Assembly (NCBI RefSeq): GCF_019431045.1
Contig: NZ_JAHXPT010000010.1
Span: forward strand, 62,001 to 126,000
Direction: 5' to 3'
Source: Clostridium weizhouense
GTDB taxonomy: Bacteria; Bacillota; Clostridia; Clostridiales; Clostridiaceae
DNA length: 64,000 nucleotides
Shown here: positions 9,704 to 19,678 of the stretch, one piece after another
Layout of the letters: each line of letters opens with the position of its first letter
Numbering within the stretch: the first letter of the stretch is position 1
Made by a program: the position numbers and the translations under genes
Notes under the pieces: generated by a model
What the model was told of the DNA's origin: nothing
The model's database searches: none
Seen by the model: only the letters and a program-made list of their open reading frames with translations

Positions 9704-10828
9704 ATGAGGGTTGGCAAACTCAAAAAAAGGAAAATGGGTCAGATGGACTATGGTATATTTTACAGTGTAGTTTTATTGTTAGCAGTAGGAGTTGTTATGG
9801 TATACTCTGCAAGTTCTTATTATGCTATGTTTAGAAATAATGATAGTATGTATTTTTTGAAAAGACAGTTGATATGGGCAATTTTAGGAATGGCAGTAAT
9901 GTATATTATGATGTCAATAGATTATCATAAAATAAAAAGATATACTTTTGGGATAATGATTGCTAGTATACCATTATTATTATTAGTGTTTTTATTTCCT
10001 GGAGTAAATGGTGCACAAAGATGGATACAAATAGGACCTTTATCATTTCAACCATCAGAATTAGCTAAATATGTAGTAGTATTATTTTTAGCTAAAAGTA
10101 TAGAGCTTAAAGGTGATGGTGTAAAGAAATTTAATACAGGTATAGTACCATATTTAGGAGTCTCAGGAATATACGCTGCATTAATATTAGCAGAAAAAAA
10201 CTTAAGTATAGCATCTGTTATAATGATAGTTACATTCATAATACTTTTTTCTTCAGGTGGTAGAATAAAACACTTATTTGGAATAGTAGCTCCTCTTATG
10301 GTAGCAGCGGCTACTATATTTACATTAGGAGAACCATATAGAAGGGCTAGAATGTTAAATTTTATAAATCCGTGGAAAGATCCAGCAAAAAATGGATATC
10401 AATTAATACAGTCATTTTATGCTCTAGGAGCTGGTGGGGTTACAGGGCTTGGGTTAGGTCAATCAAGACAAAAAACTTTATATATGCCAGAACCACATAA
10501 CGATTTTATTTTTGCTATAATTGGAGAAGAATTAGGGCTTATAGGATGTATATTGATCATAACGATTTTTATGGTATTTATATGGAGAGGGATTAAAGTT
10601 GCAATGACAGCAAAAGATACCTATGGAACATTGTTAGCAGTGGGTATTACATCTGTTATAGCAGTACAATCACTAATAAATATAGCAGTTGTAACGGGAT
10701 CAATGCCTGTTACTGGGGTTCCACTTCCATTTATTAGTTATGGAGGAACGTCGCTAGTAATAAATATGGCTGCGATGGGAATCCTTTTAAATATATCTCG
10801 TCAAACAGAAGGCAAAATAGATACGTAA
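9704..10828 (+). CDS. spoVE: SEDS peptidoglycan polymerase SpoVE/FtsW
   Basis: This SEDS family glycosyltransferase of 374 residues has about ten membrane helices. Conserved motifs include MVYSASS, GVNGAQRWI, PSELAK and the C-terminal PVTGVPLPFISYGGTS. It polymerises lipid II together with a class B PBP, here most likely the upstream SpoVD, for cortex or septum synthesis. I prefer ATG 9704 because GGAGG lies 8 nt upstream. An in-frame ATG at 9689 would overlap that site. murG and murD, common next to this gene elsewhere, are absent. Confidence 0.9.
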   Translation: MRVGKLKKRKMGQMDYGIFYSVVLLLAVGVVMVYSASSYYAMFRNNDSMYFLKRQLIWAILGMAVMYIMMSIDYHKIKRYTFGIMIASIPLLLLVFLFPGVNGAQRWIQIGPLSFQPSELAKYVVVLFLAKSIELKGDGVKKFNTGIVPYLGVSGIYAALILAEKNLSIASVIMIVTFIILFSSGGRIKHLFGIVAPLMVAAATIFTLGEPYRRARMLNFINPWKDPAKNGYQLIQSFYALGAGGVTGLGLGQSRQKTLYMPEPHNDFIFAIIGEELGLIGCILIITIFMVFIWRGIKVAMTAKDTYGTLLAVGITSVIAVQSLINIAVVTGSMPVTGVPLPFISYGGTSLVINMAAMGILLNISRQTEGKIDT

Positions 10829-10842
10829 CTATTAATGAATAA

Positions 10843-10872
10843 AAAGCTATGGTTTTTTAAAATCATAGCTTT
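10843..10872 (+). terminator. Probable terminator after spoVE
   Basis: AAAGCTATG (10843-10851) pairs perfectly with CATAGCTTT (10864-10872). The following sequence, TTAATTATATTTG, is T-rich but not a clean T run, so termination may be partial. The remaining gap to divIB (10873-11097) is AT-rich, with no gene and no other clear structure. It could hold a separate divIB promoter. Confidence 0.55.
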
Positions 10873-11103
10873 AATTATATTTGTAGATATTTTAATGATA
10901 TGATTTAAGTAAACGTTATTATTTTAAAATCAATCCTTAATTTATTAAATTATTATTAATTATGTAACATATATTAAAAAAATGATGAAAATATGTTGTC
11001 AAAGTGGTATTATTATATAAGATAATTTTAGTAAAAAATGATTTATTAAATTATTTTGTATAAATAAATATTTATTGAGATGAATAAGGAAATAGGGATG
11101 TGT

Positions 11104-11856
11104 ATGACAAAAAAGGAAAATAAATATATTCTAAGAGCTAAGCGTAAAAGATTTATAAAGAAGTTGATAGTTATACTTCTTTTTTTAGTTATAGGCGTTA
11201 TAATTTTTATAACAAAATCAGGAATCTTTATAGTAAGAAAAGTTGCAGTTACAGGGAATCCTATAATAACTGGTGATGATGTTAAAAAAAGATGTGAAAA
11301 GATTTTAGGTGATAATATTTTTTTTGTTAATAAAAAAGACTTAATAGAAGAAGCTAAAAAAAATCCTTATGTAGATACAGTAACTATAAGTAAAAAATTC
11401 CCGAAACAAGTTAATATAAACATAATAGAAAAAGAAGGGATTTATTATATAAATAAGGATAATAAAAAATATATTTTTAATAATAAATTAGTCTTATTAG
11501 AAAAAACCGATGATCTAAAAGGTAGGAATTTATTAGAACTAAAAGGAATTGAATTTGAAGATACTGAAATAGGTAATAAGGTGTTGGATGATCAAAGAAT
11601 AAATACTATTTTAGAAGAATTTTATGAAATAGTAAAAAATAACCCTACAGAATATAATATCAACTGTATCAATCTTGAGGATTTGACAAATATTAAGGTA
11701 TATATGGGAGAAGTAGAAGGGAGAATAGGGAATGATGAGGATTTATTTAATAAAATGAATAAAGTTTTACACATCATTTCTAATCCTGAAATTGGAATGA
11801 AAAAAGGGTATATAGATGTTAGCTTTCAAGGAGCGCCAGTATATTATAGTGAATAG
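11104..11856 (+). CDS. divIB: Cell division protein DivIB/FtsQ
   Basis: This bitopic membrane protein of about 250 residues has a basic cytoplasmic tail, one transmembrane helix (LIVILLFLVIGVIIFI), then a POTRA domain starting IFIVRKVAVTGNPIITGDDV and a beta domain, as in DivIB. It acts with FtsL and DivIC in septum assembly. Three in-frame ATG codons (11080, 11098, 11104) are possible. The last follows a TAGGG site at 6 nt, and 11098 follows AAGGA at 7 nt. It is followed closely by the DUF881 genes. Confidence 0.85.
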   Translation: MTKKENKYILRAKRKRFIKKLIVILLFLVIGVIIFITKSGIFIVRKVAVTGNPIITGDDVKKRCEKILGDNIFFVNKKDLIEEAKKNPYVDTVTISKKFPKQVNINIIEKEGIYYINKDNKKYIFNNKLVLLEKTDDLKGRNLLELKGIEFEDTEIGNKVLDDQRINTILEEFYEIVKNNPTEYNINCINLEDLTNIKVYMGEVEGRIGNDEDLFNKMNKVLHIISNPEIGMKKGYIDVSFQGAPVYYSE

Positions 11857-11870
11857 AAAGGTAGATAAAA

Positions 11871-12599
11871 ATGAGGGTATCTAGATCACAAATTTTTGTA
11901 GCACTAGTATGTGCACTTTTAGGCTTTTTATTAGCTTATCAATTTAAGTTATTATCAAATAAAAACGCTCAAAATCAAATTAGTAATTATGATAAAAATA
12001 ATATTATTGCTGAAGTAGAAAGTTTAAAAAAAGAAAAGGAGGAACTAGAAAAATCTAATGCTACTTTATCTGAAGAACTTAAAAATTTAGAAGAGTCTGC
12101 TGCAAAAGATGGAGATTTAGGAAAAGAGATAAAAAACACTCTTGATAATGCTAGAATGCATTTAGGAATAGTAGATGTTAAAGGGCCAGGAATAGTAATA
12201 ACTATATCACCTAAGACTTCTATATTTTCATCAAATCCATCAGATAGTGGTAGAAATTTAGGTGAAGAAGAACTGGTTCATATTGTGAATTTACTTTGGT
12301 ATTCTGGTGCAGAAGCCATTTCAATAAATGATATTAGAATAACACCTCAAACAGGAATAAAGGTTGCAGGTAATGGTATTTCTATAGGTTCATCAGGTAG
12401 AATATATCCTAATGATAAAATTATAATAAATGTTATTGGGGATAAAGGAAGATTGAATGTTGGTATATCTTTTCCAGGATCATTAGATTATGGAGCACTT
12501 CCAAATTATACTTGTGAAGTAAAAACAAGTGATGATATATTAATTAAAAAAACAACACAATCTATAAAAAATGAATATATAAAGTCTGTAAAAGAATAA
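11871..12599 (+). CDS. DUF881 family protein
   Basis: This 242-residue protein has an N-terminal membrane anchor (about residues 8-24), a coiled coil (about 45-90) and a DUF881 domain (VDVKGPGIVITISPKT...EELVHIVNLLWYSGAEAISIND). The family is conserved beside division genes in Firmicutes, but its molecular role is unknown. A second DUF881 gene lies two genes downstream, and the small basic protein gene sits between them. Confidence 0.88.
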   Translation: MRVSRSQIFVALVCALLGFLLAYQFKLLSNKNAQNQISNYDKNNIIAEVESLKKEKEELEKSNATLSEELKNLEESAAKDGDLGKEIKNTLDNARMHLGIVDVKGPGIVITISPKTSIFSSNPSDSGRNLGEEELVHIVNLLWYSGAEAISINDIRITPQTGIKVAGNGISIGSSGRIYPNDKIIINVIGDKGRLNVGISFPGSLDYGALPNYTCEVKTSDDILIKKTTQSIKNEYIKSVKE

Positions 12600-12612
12600 A
12601 GGGGGTATAAGT

Positions 12613-12951
12613 TTGATTGCAATAATTGGATTATTAATAGGAGTAATATTAGGATTTGTATTTGATGTTAACATTTCAGAAACATTTTCACCATATATGT
12701 CAGTTGCCATACTTGCATGTTTAGATTCAGTTTTTGGTGCTATTAGAGCAAATTTATCTAAAAATTTTCAAGCAGATATTTTCATATCAGGCTTTTTTGG
12801 AAATGCACTTCTTGCAGCAGGGCTAGCATATTTAGGAGATAAATTAGGTATACCTATATACATAGCAGCAGTAATAGTTTTTGGAGGAAGAATATTTGAT
12901 AATTTTGCAATAATAAGAAGACTCTTATTAGAAAAAGCTAAATCGCGTTAA
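12613..12951 (+). CDS. sbp: Small basic protein, DUF1290 family
   Basis: This 112-residue membrane protein starts at TTG 12613 after GGGGGTATAA. It has an N-terminal helix, a central segment YMSVAILACLDSVFGAIRA and further helices, matching the Sbp (DUF1290) family found in dcw clusters. Its function is not known, though the constant position beside DUF881 genes suggests a role at the division membrane. The stop lies 12 nt before the next start. Confidence 0.85.
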   Translation: MIAIIGLLIGVILGFVFDVNISETFSPYMSVAILACLDSVFGAIRANLSKNFQADIFISGFFGNALLAAGLAYLGDKLGIPIYIAAVIVFGGRIFDNFAIIRRLLLEKAKSR

Positions 12952-12963
12952 GAGGTGAAGATT

Positions 12964-13695
12964 GTGAAGAACAATAAGCAATTTTACTTTGTTTTTCTTG
13001 CAAGCATAATTTTAGGAGTTCTAATATCAACAAATTTTAATTTGGAACAAATAGGATCTTTTACAGAATTAAATGCGAAACAATATAAAGACGCAACAGA
13101 AGAAAGAGCTAATTTATATAAAGAAATAGGAAATTTAAAAGAAAATAATATTGAAACTAAAGATAAAATTAATGATTATATGAAAGAAGATGAAAAGAAT
13201 GAGAAGATTCTTCAAGATATGAAATCTCAAATAGTAGATTACGAATTATTTACAGGTTTGAGTAAAGTAGAAGGTCCTGGTATAGTATTAAAAATAAAAG
13301 ATGGAAATATAAATTTGGAAGAAGATTCAGAATATGAAACAAAAAGTAAGATTTTTCATGACAATGATATGGCTTTAGTTTTAAATGAGCTACGCAAGGC
13401 TGGTGCAGAAGCCATTAGTGTTAATAATCATAGAGTAGTACCTTGGACAGGTGTAATATGTAGTTGGGCATTTATTGGATTTGATGATAATAGTATGGAA
13501 TCAGCTCCATTTAATATATATGCAATTGGTGATCCAGAAAAACTTAAAACGGCACTATTAGAGGATGGTAGCCATGTAAAAGAGCTTATTATTAGAAATT
13601 TATATGTAGAAATTGAAGAACGAGATAATATAACTATATTGCCGACAACAAACAATAAAGAATCGCAATTTATGAAAAGATATGAAAATAATTAA
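12964..13695 (+). CDS. DUF881 family protein (second copy)
   Basis: This 243-residue paralogue of the 11871 gene has a membrane anchor (YFVFLASIILGVLIS), a coiled coil, and a DUF881 domain with GPGIVLKIKDG and MALVLNELRKAGAEAISVN. GTG 12964 is preferred because AGAGGTG (12951-12957) lies 6 nt upstream. GTG 12955 lies inside that site. The function is unknown. The genome position between sbp and ylmE is where many clostridia carry ftsZ and sigE, which are missing here. Confidence 0.85.
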   Translation: MKNNKQFYFVFLASIILGVLISTNFNLEQIGSFTELNAKQYKDATEERANLYKEIGNLKENNIETKDKINDYMKEDEKNEKILQDMKSQIVDYELFTGLSKVEGPGIVLKIKDGNINLEEDSEYETKSKIFHDNDMALVLNELRKAGAEAISVNNHRVVPWTGVICSWAFIGFDDNSMESAPFNIYAIGDPEKLKTALLEDGSHVKELIIRNLYVEIEERDNITILPTTNNKESQFMKRYENN

Positions 13696-13808
13696 AAAAT
13701 TTTAAATAAATATTAATTTACTAATATTTTTTTGAAGGAAATTTGATTTTTTTAGAGAATAGTATTTATAGATGGGATGTAATGACTAATTAGAAAAGGA
13801 GTTAAGCT

Positions 13809-14471
13809 ATGAGTATTAAAGAAAATATAAATAAGCTCAGATTTGAAATTCCTGAAGGCGTGGATCTCTTAGCTGTTTCTAAGACAAAACCCATAGAAGA
13901 TTTAGAAGAAGCGTACCAAGCAGGAATTAGAGATTTTGGTGAGAACAAAGTTCAAGAACTTCTTAGTAAAGAAGAAGAGTTCCATAAGGATGTAAGATGG
14001 CATCTTATAGGAAAACTTCAAACTAACAAAGTCAAATATTTAGTAGATAAAGTATATTTAATACATTCTTTATCTAGTCTTAAGCTTTTAAAAGAGGTTG
14101 AGAGAGTATTTAGAAATGCTGATAAAATAGCGAATACATTAATACAAATCAACATCGGAAGAGAAGAAAGTAAAAGTGGAATATTAGAAGAAGAGTTATT
14201 TGATTTAATTAATGAAGTTGAAAAGTGTAATCATGTTTTTGTAAAAGGAATTATGGTTATTATTCCTAAAGGAAATGATGAAGATAACCGAAAATACTTT
14301 AGAAGAACAAAAAAAATATTTGATGATCTTAAACAAAAAGATTATAAGAATATTAAAATGGAAATACTTTCAATGGGAATGACACATGATTTTAAAGTAG
14401 CAATCGAAGAAGGTTCTACATTAGTGAGAGTTGGACAGGGAGTATTTGGTGAAAGAGACTATAATATATAA
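13809..14471 (+). CDS. ylmE: PLP homeostasis protein YlmE (YggS/PROSC family)
   Basis: This 220-residue single-domain alanine-racemase-fold protein binds pyridoxal phosphate through Lys25 in LLAVSKTK. Family motifs GENKVQE, WHLIGKLQTNK, QINIGREESKSG and LSMGMTHDF are intact. It maintains PLP and amino acid balance and is not a racemase. The gene starts the ylmE-sepF-yggT-ylmH-divIVA block with a GGAG site, after a 113-nt AT-rich gap. Confidence 0.93.
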   Translation: MSIKENINKLRFEIPEGVDLLAVSKTKPIEDLEEAYQAGIRDFGENKVQELLSKEEEFHKDVRWHLIGKLQTNKVKYLVDKVYLIHSLSSLKLLKEVERVFRNADKIANTLIQINIGREESKSGILEEELFDLINEVEKCNHVFVKGIMVIIPKGNDEDNRKYFRRTKKIFDDLKQKDYKNIKMEILSMGMTHDFKVAIEEGSTLVRVGQGVFGERDYNI

Positions 14472-14491
14472 TAAATTAGGAGGAAAAAGTC

Positions 14492-14941
14492 ATGAGTGAT
14501 ATGTTAACTAAAATGAAATCATTTTTAGGATTAGGGGATGAAGATTACGACGATTACGATGAATATGATGAAGAATTAGAAGATGATGAATTAGAAGAAA
14601 TAGAACCAGTAATTACTAATAAAAAAAATAGCAAGGTTGTAAATATACACACATCTTCATCTATAAAAGTAACAATTACTAAACCTGTTGATTATGAAGA
14701 AGCAACTGAAATTTGTGATGCATTAAAAAATAGAAGAATAGTTTTAGTAAATACTACATTATTAGAATTAAAAATTGCTCAAAGATTATTAGATTTCATA
14801 AGTGGTTCTTGCTATGCTTTAGGAGGAGAGTTACAACAAATAGAAAAAGGTGTATATATACTTTCACCTTCAAATGTAGAAGTAACTAATGAATTAAAGA
14901 ATGAATTAAGTTCAAAAGCTTTATTTAATTGGTCAAAATAG
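14492..14941 (+). CDS. sepF: Cell division protein SepF
   Basis: This 149-residue protein begins with an amphipathic membrane-targeting helix ([12 protein letters not shown]), then an acidic linker rich in D, E and Y, and a DUF552 domain (about residues 55-140; [27 protein letters not shown]). SepF polymerises into rings, tethers FtsZ to the membrane and aligns the division ring. The gene is translated from ATG 14492 after AGGAGG. Confidence 0.95.
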   Translation: MSDMLTKMKSFLGLGDEDYDDYDEYDEELEDDELEEIEPVITNKKNSKVVNIHTSSSIKVTITKPVDYEEATEICDALKNRRIVLVNTTLLELKIAQRLLDFISGSCYALGGELQQIEKGVYILSPSNVEVTNELKNELSSKALFNWSK

Positions 14942-14950
14942 GAGGCAAAT

Positions 14951-15217
14951 ATGTCATATATTATTGGTAATTTTATTAGTATACTTTTTAGAATATTAGA
15001 ATTTGCTATACTAATAGAATGTGTATTTTCGTGGGTATCTCCTGGTAAACAAAATCAGTTTATGAATTTAATAAGCAGTTTTACTTATCCTGTATTAGAA
15101 CCATTTAGAAAATTACAATATAAGTTTATGCCAAATATGCAAATAGATTTTTCTCCTATCTTTGCAATATTTGCAATGGATATAATTAAATCTGTAATTT
15201 TAAGATTTTTATATTGA
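14951..15217 (+). CDS. YggT family membrane protein
   Basis: This 88-residue protein has two hydrophobic helices (about 5-27 and 62-84) and the YggT motif SWVSPGKQNQFMNLISSFTYPVLEPFRK. The family is found beside sepF and divIVA in Firmicutes. Its role is not settled. It starts 9 nt after sepF with its own AGGAGG site. Confidence 0.9.
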   Translation: MSYIIGNFISILFRILEFAILIECVFSWVSPGKQNQFMNLISSFTYPVLEPFRKLQYKFMPNMQIDFSPIFAIFAMDIIKSVILRFLY

Positions 15218-15223
15218 TTTATT

Positions 15224-15988
15224 ATGAAAGAACAAATAATTAAAGTATTTGTAGAAGAAGACAGGGTAGATGCACTGAACCTATATGATAAATATATATT
15301 ATCACTAAATAAAAATATTACAGTTTTTGGAAATGACTTTTATCCACCAAATATATGGAGATGGTTTGAAAAAAATTGTATAAATAATAACGTTAAAGTT
15401 GAGAGTAATGGGATATTTGAAAGTTCTGAAAGAAGAATGATAGTATTTAATAACATATATCAATCTTCTTTTCCCATGAAATTGTTTAAAATAGAAAGTA
15501 AATCTAAATTTTCAAACTTAAAACACAAAGATTTCCTAGGTGGAATTTTATCACTTGGAATTGAGAGAAACAAAATAGGTGATTTATTAGTAGAGGATAA
15601 TATTTGTTATTTTCCAGCACATGAAGATATAGGGAATTTTTTATTGTATAATTTAGAGAAAATTGGTAGAATGCCTTGCTTGATTAAAGAAGTTAATGAA
15701 CAAGGAGAATTTCCAGAACTTAAATTAGAAGAAAGTATTATTTTAGTTTCTTCATTAAGAATCGATGGAATAGTTTCTAAAATAGCTAAACTACCAAGAT
15801 CAAAAGCTCAAATATTAATTGATCAGGGACAAGTATTATTAGATTATTCAAAAATTAAAAATAAAAGTTATGAAGTTAAACAAGATGAAAGAATCACTAT
15901 AAAAGGAACTGGTAAATTTATAGTAGGAAATGTTATTGGTAATAGCAAAAGTGGAAAATACAAAATGATAATAAAAAAATATACATAA
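15224..15988 (+). CDS. ylmH: YlmH, S4-domain RNA-binding protein
   Basis: This 254-residue protein has an N-terminal YlmH-type domain and a C-terminal S4 domain (LPRSKAQILIDQGQVLLDYSKIKNKSYEVKQDE, about residues 183-225). In Bacillus, YlmH takes part in ribosome-associated quality control, passing tRNA to stalled 50S subunits alongside RqcH, which is encoded nearby on the other strand at 19.7-21.4 kb. It is the usual gene between yggT and divIVA. Confidence 0.9.
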   Translation: MKEQIIKVFVEEDRVDALNLYDKYILSLNKNITVFGNDFYPPNIWRWFEKNCINNNVKVESNGIFESSERRMIVFNNIYQSSFPMKLFKIESKSKFSNLKHKDFLGGILSLGIERNKIGDLLVEDNICYFPAHEDIGNFLLYNLEKIGRMPCLIKEVNEQGEFPELKLEESIILVSSLRIDGIVSKIAKLPRSKAQILIDQGQVLLDYSKIKNKSYEVKQDERITIKGTGKFIVGNVIGNSKSGKYKMIIKKYT

Positions 15989-16001
15989 TTGAGGTGAGGG
16001 T

Positions 16002-16622
16002 ATGAAATTAACACCAATGGACATAACTAATAAGGAGTTTAAAAAAGGAATAAGAGGTTACAATATAGAAGAAGTTGATGAATTTTTAGAAGAAATAGTT
16101 AATAATTACGAAGAACTATATAAAGAAAATTCTAATTTAAAAGAAAAGTTAACAAATATAAATGAAAAAGTAGAGCATTATTCAAAGATTGAAAGTACTA
16201 TACAAAACACATTAGTACTTGCACAAAATGCGGCAGAACAAGCTAAGAGTTCAGCACAGAAAGAAGCAGAATTAATCCTTAAAAATGCAAATGAAACAGC
16301 TCAAAAGGTACTTGATAAATCTCATAATGATGTAATTGCAATAAATGATGAATACGAAAGAGTAAAACAAGAATTTATTAAATTTAGAGCTAAATATAGA
16401 AATTTTATGAATACTCAATTAGAAACATTTGATGATTTAGAAAAAGATTTTATTAAGAATTATAATGTTTCAGATCCAGTTGAAGAAACTGAAATACAAG
16501 AAAAGGATATTGATTTAGAAGAAAAAGAAGTAAAAATATCTGATAAAAATATAGGTAATTATGATCAAAAGTCAATTGCTGAAGATTTAAATGAAATAAA
16601 GAGTTTTTTTGCTCAAGATTAG
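16002..16622 (+). CDS. divIVA: DivIVA cell pole and septum protein
   Basis: This 206-residue coiled-coil protein opens with the DivIVA membrane-binding motif LTPMDITNKEFKKGIRGYN, then EVDEFLEEIVNNYEELY, and continues as an almost unbroken coiled coil to about residue 150. It marks curved membrane at poles and septa. The acidic C-terminal tail is typical of clostridial members. It is the last gene of its operon, followed by a terminator. Confidence 0.95.
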   Translation: MKLTPMDITNKEFKKGIRGYNIEEVDEFLEEIVNNYEELYKENSNLKEKLTNINEKVEHYSKIESTIQNTLVLAQNAAEQAKSSAQKEAELILKNANETAQKVLDKSHNDVIAINDEYERVKQEFIKFRAKYRNFMNTQLETFDDLEKDFIKNYNVSDPVEETEIQEKDIDLEEKEVKISDKNIGNYDQKSIAEDLNEIKSFFAQD

Positions 16623-16645
16623 TAGATTTATAGCTATAGTAATAA

Positions 16646-16690
16646 AAATACCTTTAAATTGTAATTATAATTACTTTTTAAAGGTATTTT
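16646..16690 (+). terminator. Terminator after divIVA
   Basis: AAAATACCTTTAA (16646-16658) pairs perfectly with TTAAAGGTATTTT (16678-16690), and the 3' arm ends in T residues. The remaining gap to rluD (16691-16897) is AT-rich, with no gene. lspA, often found before rluD, is absent. Confidence 0.8.
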
Positions 16691-16897
16691 TATTCTTGAT
16701 ATCACAATTTACTAGTTTATTTTTTATCAAAACATGAAAGTTAAATTTAATATAGAATTAAAAGTGTTTTTAAATAAATAATTTATTATAGTTATTTATT
16801 TTAGTATAAGCTAATTATCAATTTAAATAATGTGTTGAGATAAATTAGTTATTATATTATAATGTTGAGAGAATATGCATAGAAAGGGTACTAATCT

Positions 16898-17800
16898 ATG
16901 GAAAAAAAAGTTTTTATAGTAGATAAAGAAGGAACCAGAATAGATAAATATTTGAGTGATGTTTTAGAGGGAAAATCTCGTTCTTTTATTCAAGGTCTTA
17001 TTGAAAAAGAAAATATTAGTGTAAATAATAATTTAGTTAAAAGTAATTATAAATTGAAACTGAGTGATAAGATAGAAGTAATTATACCAGAACCAGAAAT
17101 TTTAAAAGTTACTCCAGAAGAAATAAAACTTGATATTTTATATGAAGATAAAGATATAATAGTTGTAAATAAAGAACAAGGTATGGTTGTGCATCCAGCT
17201 CCAGGAAATTATAATGGAACATTAGTAAATGCATTGCTTTTCCATTGTGATGATTTATCAAGTATAAATGGTATTATAAGACCCGGAATAGTGCATAGAA
17301 TTGATAAAGATACATCTGGAGTGTTAGTAGTAGCTAAAAATGATAGTGCTCATAATAAACTTGCAACTCAACTAAAAGATCATTCAATGAAAAGAGAATA
17401 TTATGCTTTAGTTGAAGGTAGATTAAAAAATGATTTGGGAACTATTAATAAACCACTCGGAAGGGATAAAAAAAATAGATTAAAGATTGCTATAACTGAG
17501 GATGGTAGAAAAGCTATAACACACTATGAAGTTTTGGAAAGATATAATGCGGGTTATACGTTAATTAAATGTATTTTAGAAACAGGAAGAACACATCAAA
17601 TAAGAGTACATATGACATCTTTAGGACACCCATTGGTTGGTGATCCACTTTATGGTTTTAAAAAGCAAAGATTTAAACTTGAAGGACAAATGTTACATGC
17701 AAAAAAATTAGGTTTTATACATCCAACTACAAAAGAGTATGTGGAGTTTATAACTGATTTACCAAACTATTTTAAAGAAGTACTACAAAAGTTAAAATAG
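16898..17800 (+). CDS. rluD: RluD-type 23S rRNA pseudouridine synthase
   Basis: This 300-residue enzyme has an N-terminal S4 domain (about residues 13-60) and a pseudouridine synthase domain with the catalytic aspartate Asp136 in HRIDKDTSG. LETGRTHQIRVHM and HPLVGDPLYG are also intact. It is full length. The exact target uridines (RluD or YlyB type) cannot be set from sequence. It is followed by pyrR after 43 nt. Confidence 0.9.
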   Translation: MEKKVFIVDKEGTRIDKYLSDVLEGKSRSFIQGLIEKENISVNNNLVKSNYKLKLSDKIEVIIPEPEILKVTPEEIKLDILYEDKDIIVVNKEQGMVVHPAPGNYNGTLVNALLFHCDDLSSINGIIRPGIVHRIDKDTSGVLVVAKNDSAHNKLATQLKDHSMKREYYALVEGRLKNDLGTINKPLGRDKKNRLKIAITEDGRKAITHYEVLERYNAGYTLIKCILETGRTHQIRVHMTSLGHPLVGDPLYGFKKQRFKLEGQMLHAKKLGFIHPTTKEYVEFITDLPNYFKEVLQKLK

Positions 17801-17825
17801 ATGATTGATATATAAGTTCCAATAA

Positions 17826-18389
<564 letters not shown>

Positions 18390-18432
18390 AAATAAGATTT
18401 TTCATTTAACCGTTTTATAGAAGGAGTAGAAT

Positions 18433-19593
18433 ATGTACAATTTAATTGCAACAAGTACTTTTGGTATTGAAAGTATAACAGCTAAAGAATTAAAAGCACT
18501 TGGATATGAAGATTTAAAGATTGAAAATGGTAAAGTAACATTTGAAGGAGATGAAATGGATATAGCAATTGCAAATGTTCATTTAAGAACTGCAGATAGA
18601 GTTCTAATAAAAATGGCTGAATTTGAAGCAAGATCTTTTGAAGAACTTTTTCAAGGAACAAAAGGTGTAAAGTGGCATGAAATAATACCTAAAGATGGAG
18701 TAATGCATGTTGTTGGTAAATCTGTAAAATCAACTTTACATAGTGTACCAGATTGTCAATCTATAGTAAAAAAAGCTGTTATAAATAGTATGAGTGAAAA
18801 TTATGGAATTAGTGAATTTAGTGAAAGTGGACCAGTATACAAAATAGAAGTAGCTATATTAAAAGATGTTGTTACTTTAACTATAGATACAACAGGTCCA
18901 GGATTACATAAAAGAGGATATAGAGAATTAGCAGGAGCTGCACCTTTAAAAGAAACTTTAGCTGCATCAATGCTGTTAATTTCAAGATGGAGAGATGATT
19001 TTGAATTAATAGATCCATTTTGTGGTTCAGGTACTATATTAATTGAAGGAGCTATGATAGCGCAAAATATTGCACCAGGTTCAAATAGAAATTTTGTTTG
19101 TGAAACTTGGTCTGATCAAATGAAAAAAACATTTGATATGGTACGTGAAGGAGCTAAAAAAGCAGAAAAGAATAAAGAGATTAGTTTAATAGGATATGAT
19201 ATAGATTATAGGGTACTTAAAGTAGCTATGGAGAATGCTAAAAAAGCAGGTGTAGATAAGTATATAAAATTCCAAAAAAGAGATTTTATGAACTTTTCAA
19301 GTTCTAAAAAACATGGTTTTATAGTATCTAATCCTCCTTATGGTGAAAGATTAGGTGAAAGAGAAGCTTTAGGAATTCTTTATAAACATATGGGAGATAT
19401 TAAAAGAAAACTAGAAGGCTGGGATTTCAATATCTTAACTTCTATTGAAGGTTTTGAAAAATTTCTTAATATAAAATCTACTAAAAATAGAAAACTATAT
19501 AATGGTAAAATTAAATGCTACTATTATCAATATTTTAATAATGATAAAATTAAAAATCCTGGAGATACATTAATAAATGAATTAATGGATTAA
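18433..19593 (+). CDS. THUMP-domain 23S rRNA methyltransferase (RlmL N-terminal type, YpsC-like)
   Basis: This 386-residue protein has an N-terminal THUMP domain (about residues 45-165) and a Rossmann methyltransferase domain with DPFCGSGTILIEGA and the N6-type catalytic motif SNPPYGERLG. It corresponds to the m2G2445 half of E. coli RlmL, lacking the second methyltransferase. The likely target is a guanine N2 in 23S rRNA. It ends at a strong terminator shared with the convergent rqcH. Confidence 0.9.
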   Translation: MYNLIATSTFGIESITAKELKALGYEDLKIENGKVTFEGDEMDIAIANVHLRTADRVLIKMAEFEARSFEELFQGTKGVKWHEIIPKDGVMHVVGKSVKSTLHSVPDCQSIVKKAVINSMSENYGISEFSESGPVYKIEVAILKDVVTLTIDTTGPGLHKRGYRELAGAAPLKETLAASMLLISRWRDDFELIDPFCGSGTILIEGAMIAQNIAPGSNRNFVCETWSDQMKKTFDMVREGAKKAEKNKEISLIGYDIDYRVLKVAMENAKKAGVDKYIKFQKRDFMNFSSSKKHGFIVSNPPYGERLGEREALGILYKHMGDIKRKLEGWDFNILTSIEGFEKFLNIKSTKNRKLYNGKIKCYYYQYFNNDKIKNPGDTLINELMD

Positions 19594-19608
19594 TTAAGTT
19601 AATATTTT

Positions 19609-19653
19609 AAAACAAAAAAGAACTGTCTTATAAGATAGTTCTTTTTTGTTTTG
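19609..19653. terminator. Bidirectional terminator between the methyltransferase gene and rqcH
   Basis: A long, nearly perfect inverted repeat is centred on TCTTATAAGA, with arms AACAAAAAAGAACT and AGTTCTTTTTTGTT. Both strands carry a T run after the stem. It lies between convergent genes and can end transcription from either side. Confidence 0.92.
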
Positions 19654-19678
19654 AAATCTTGATATTGTAACACATATT

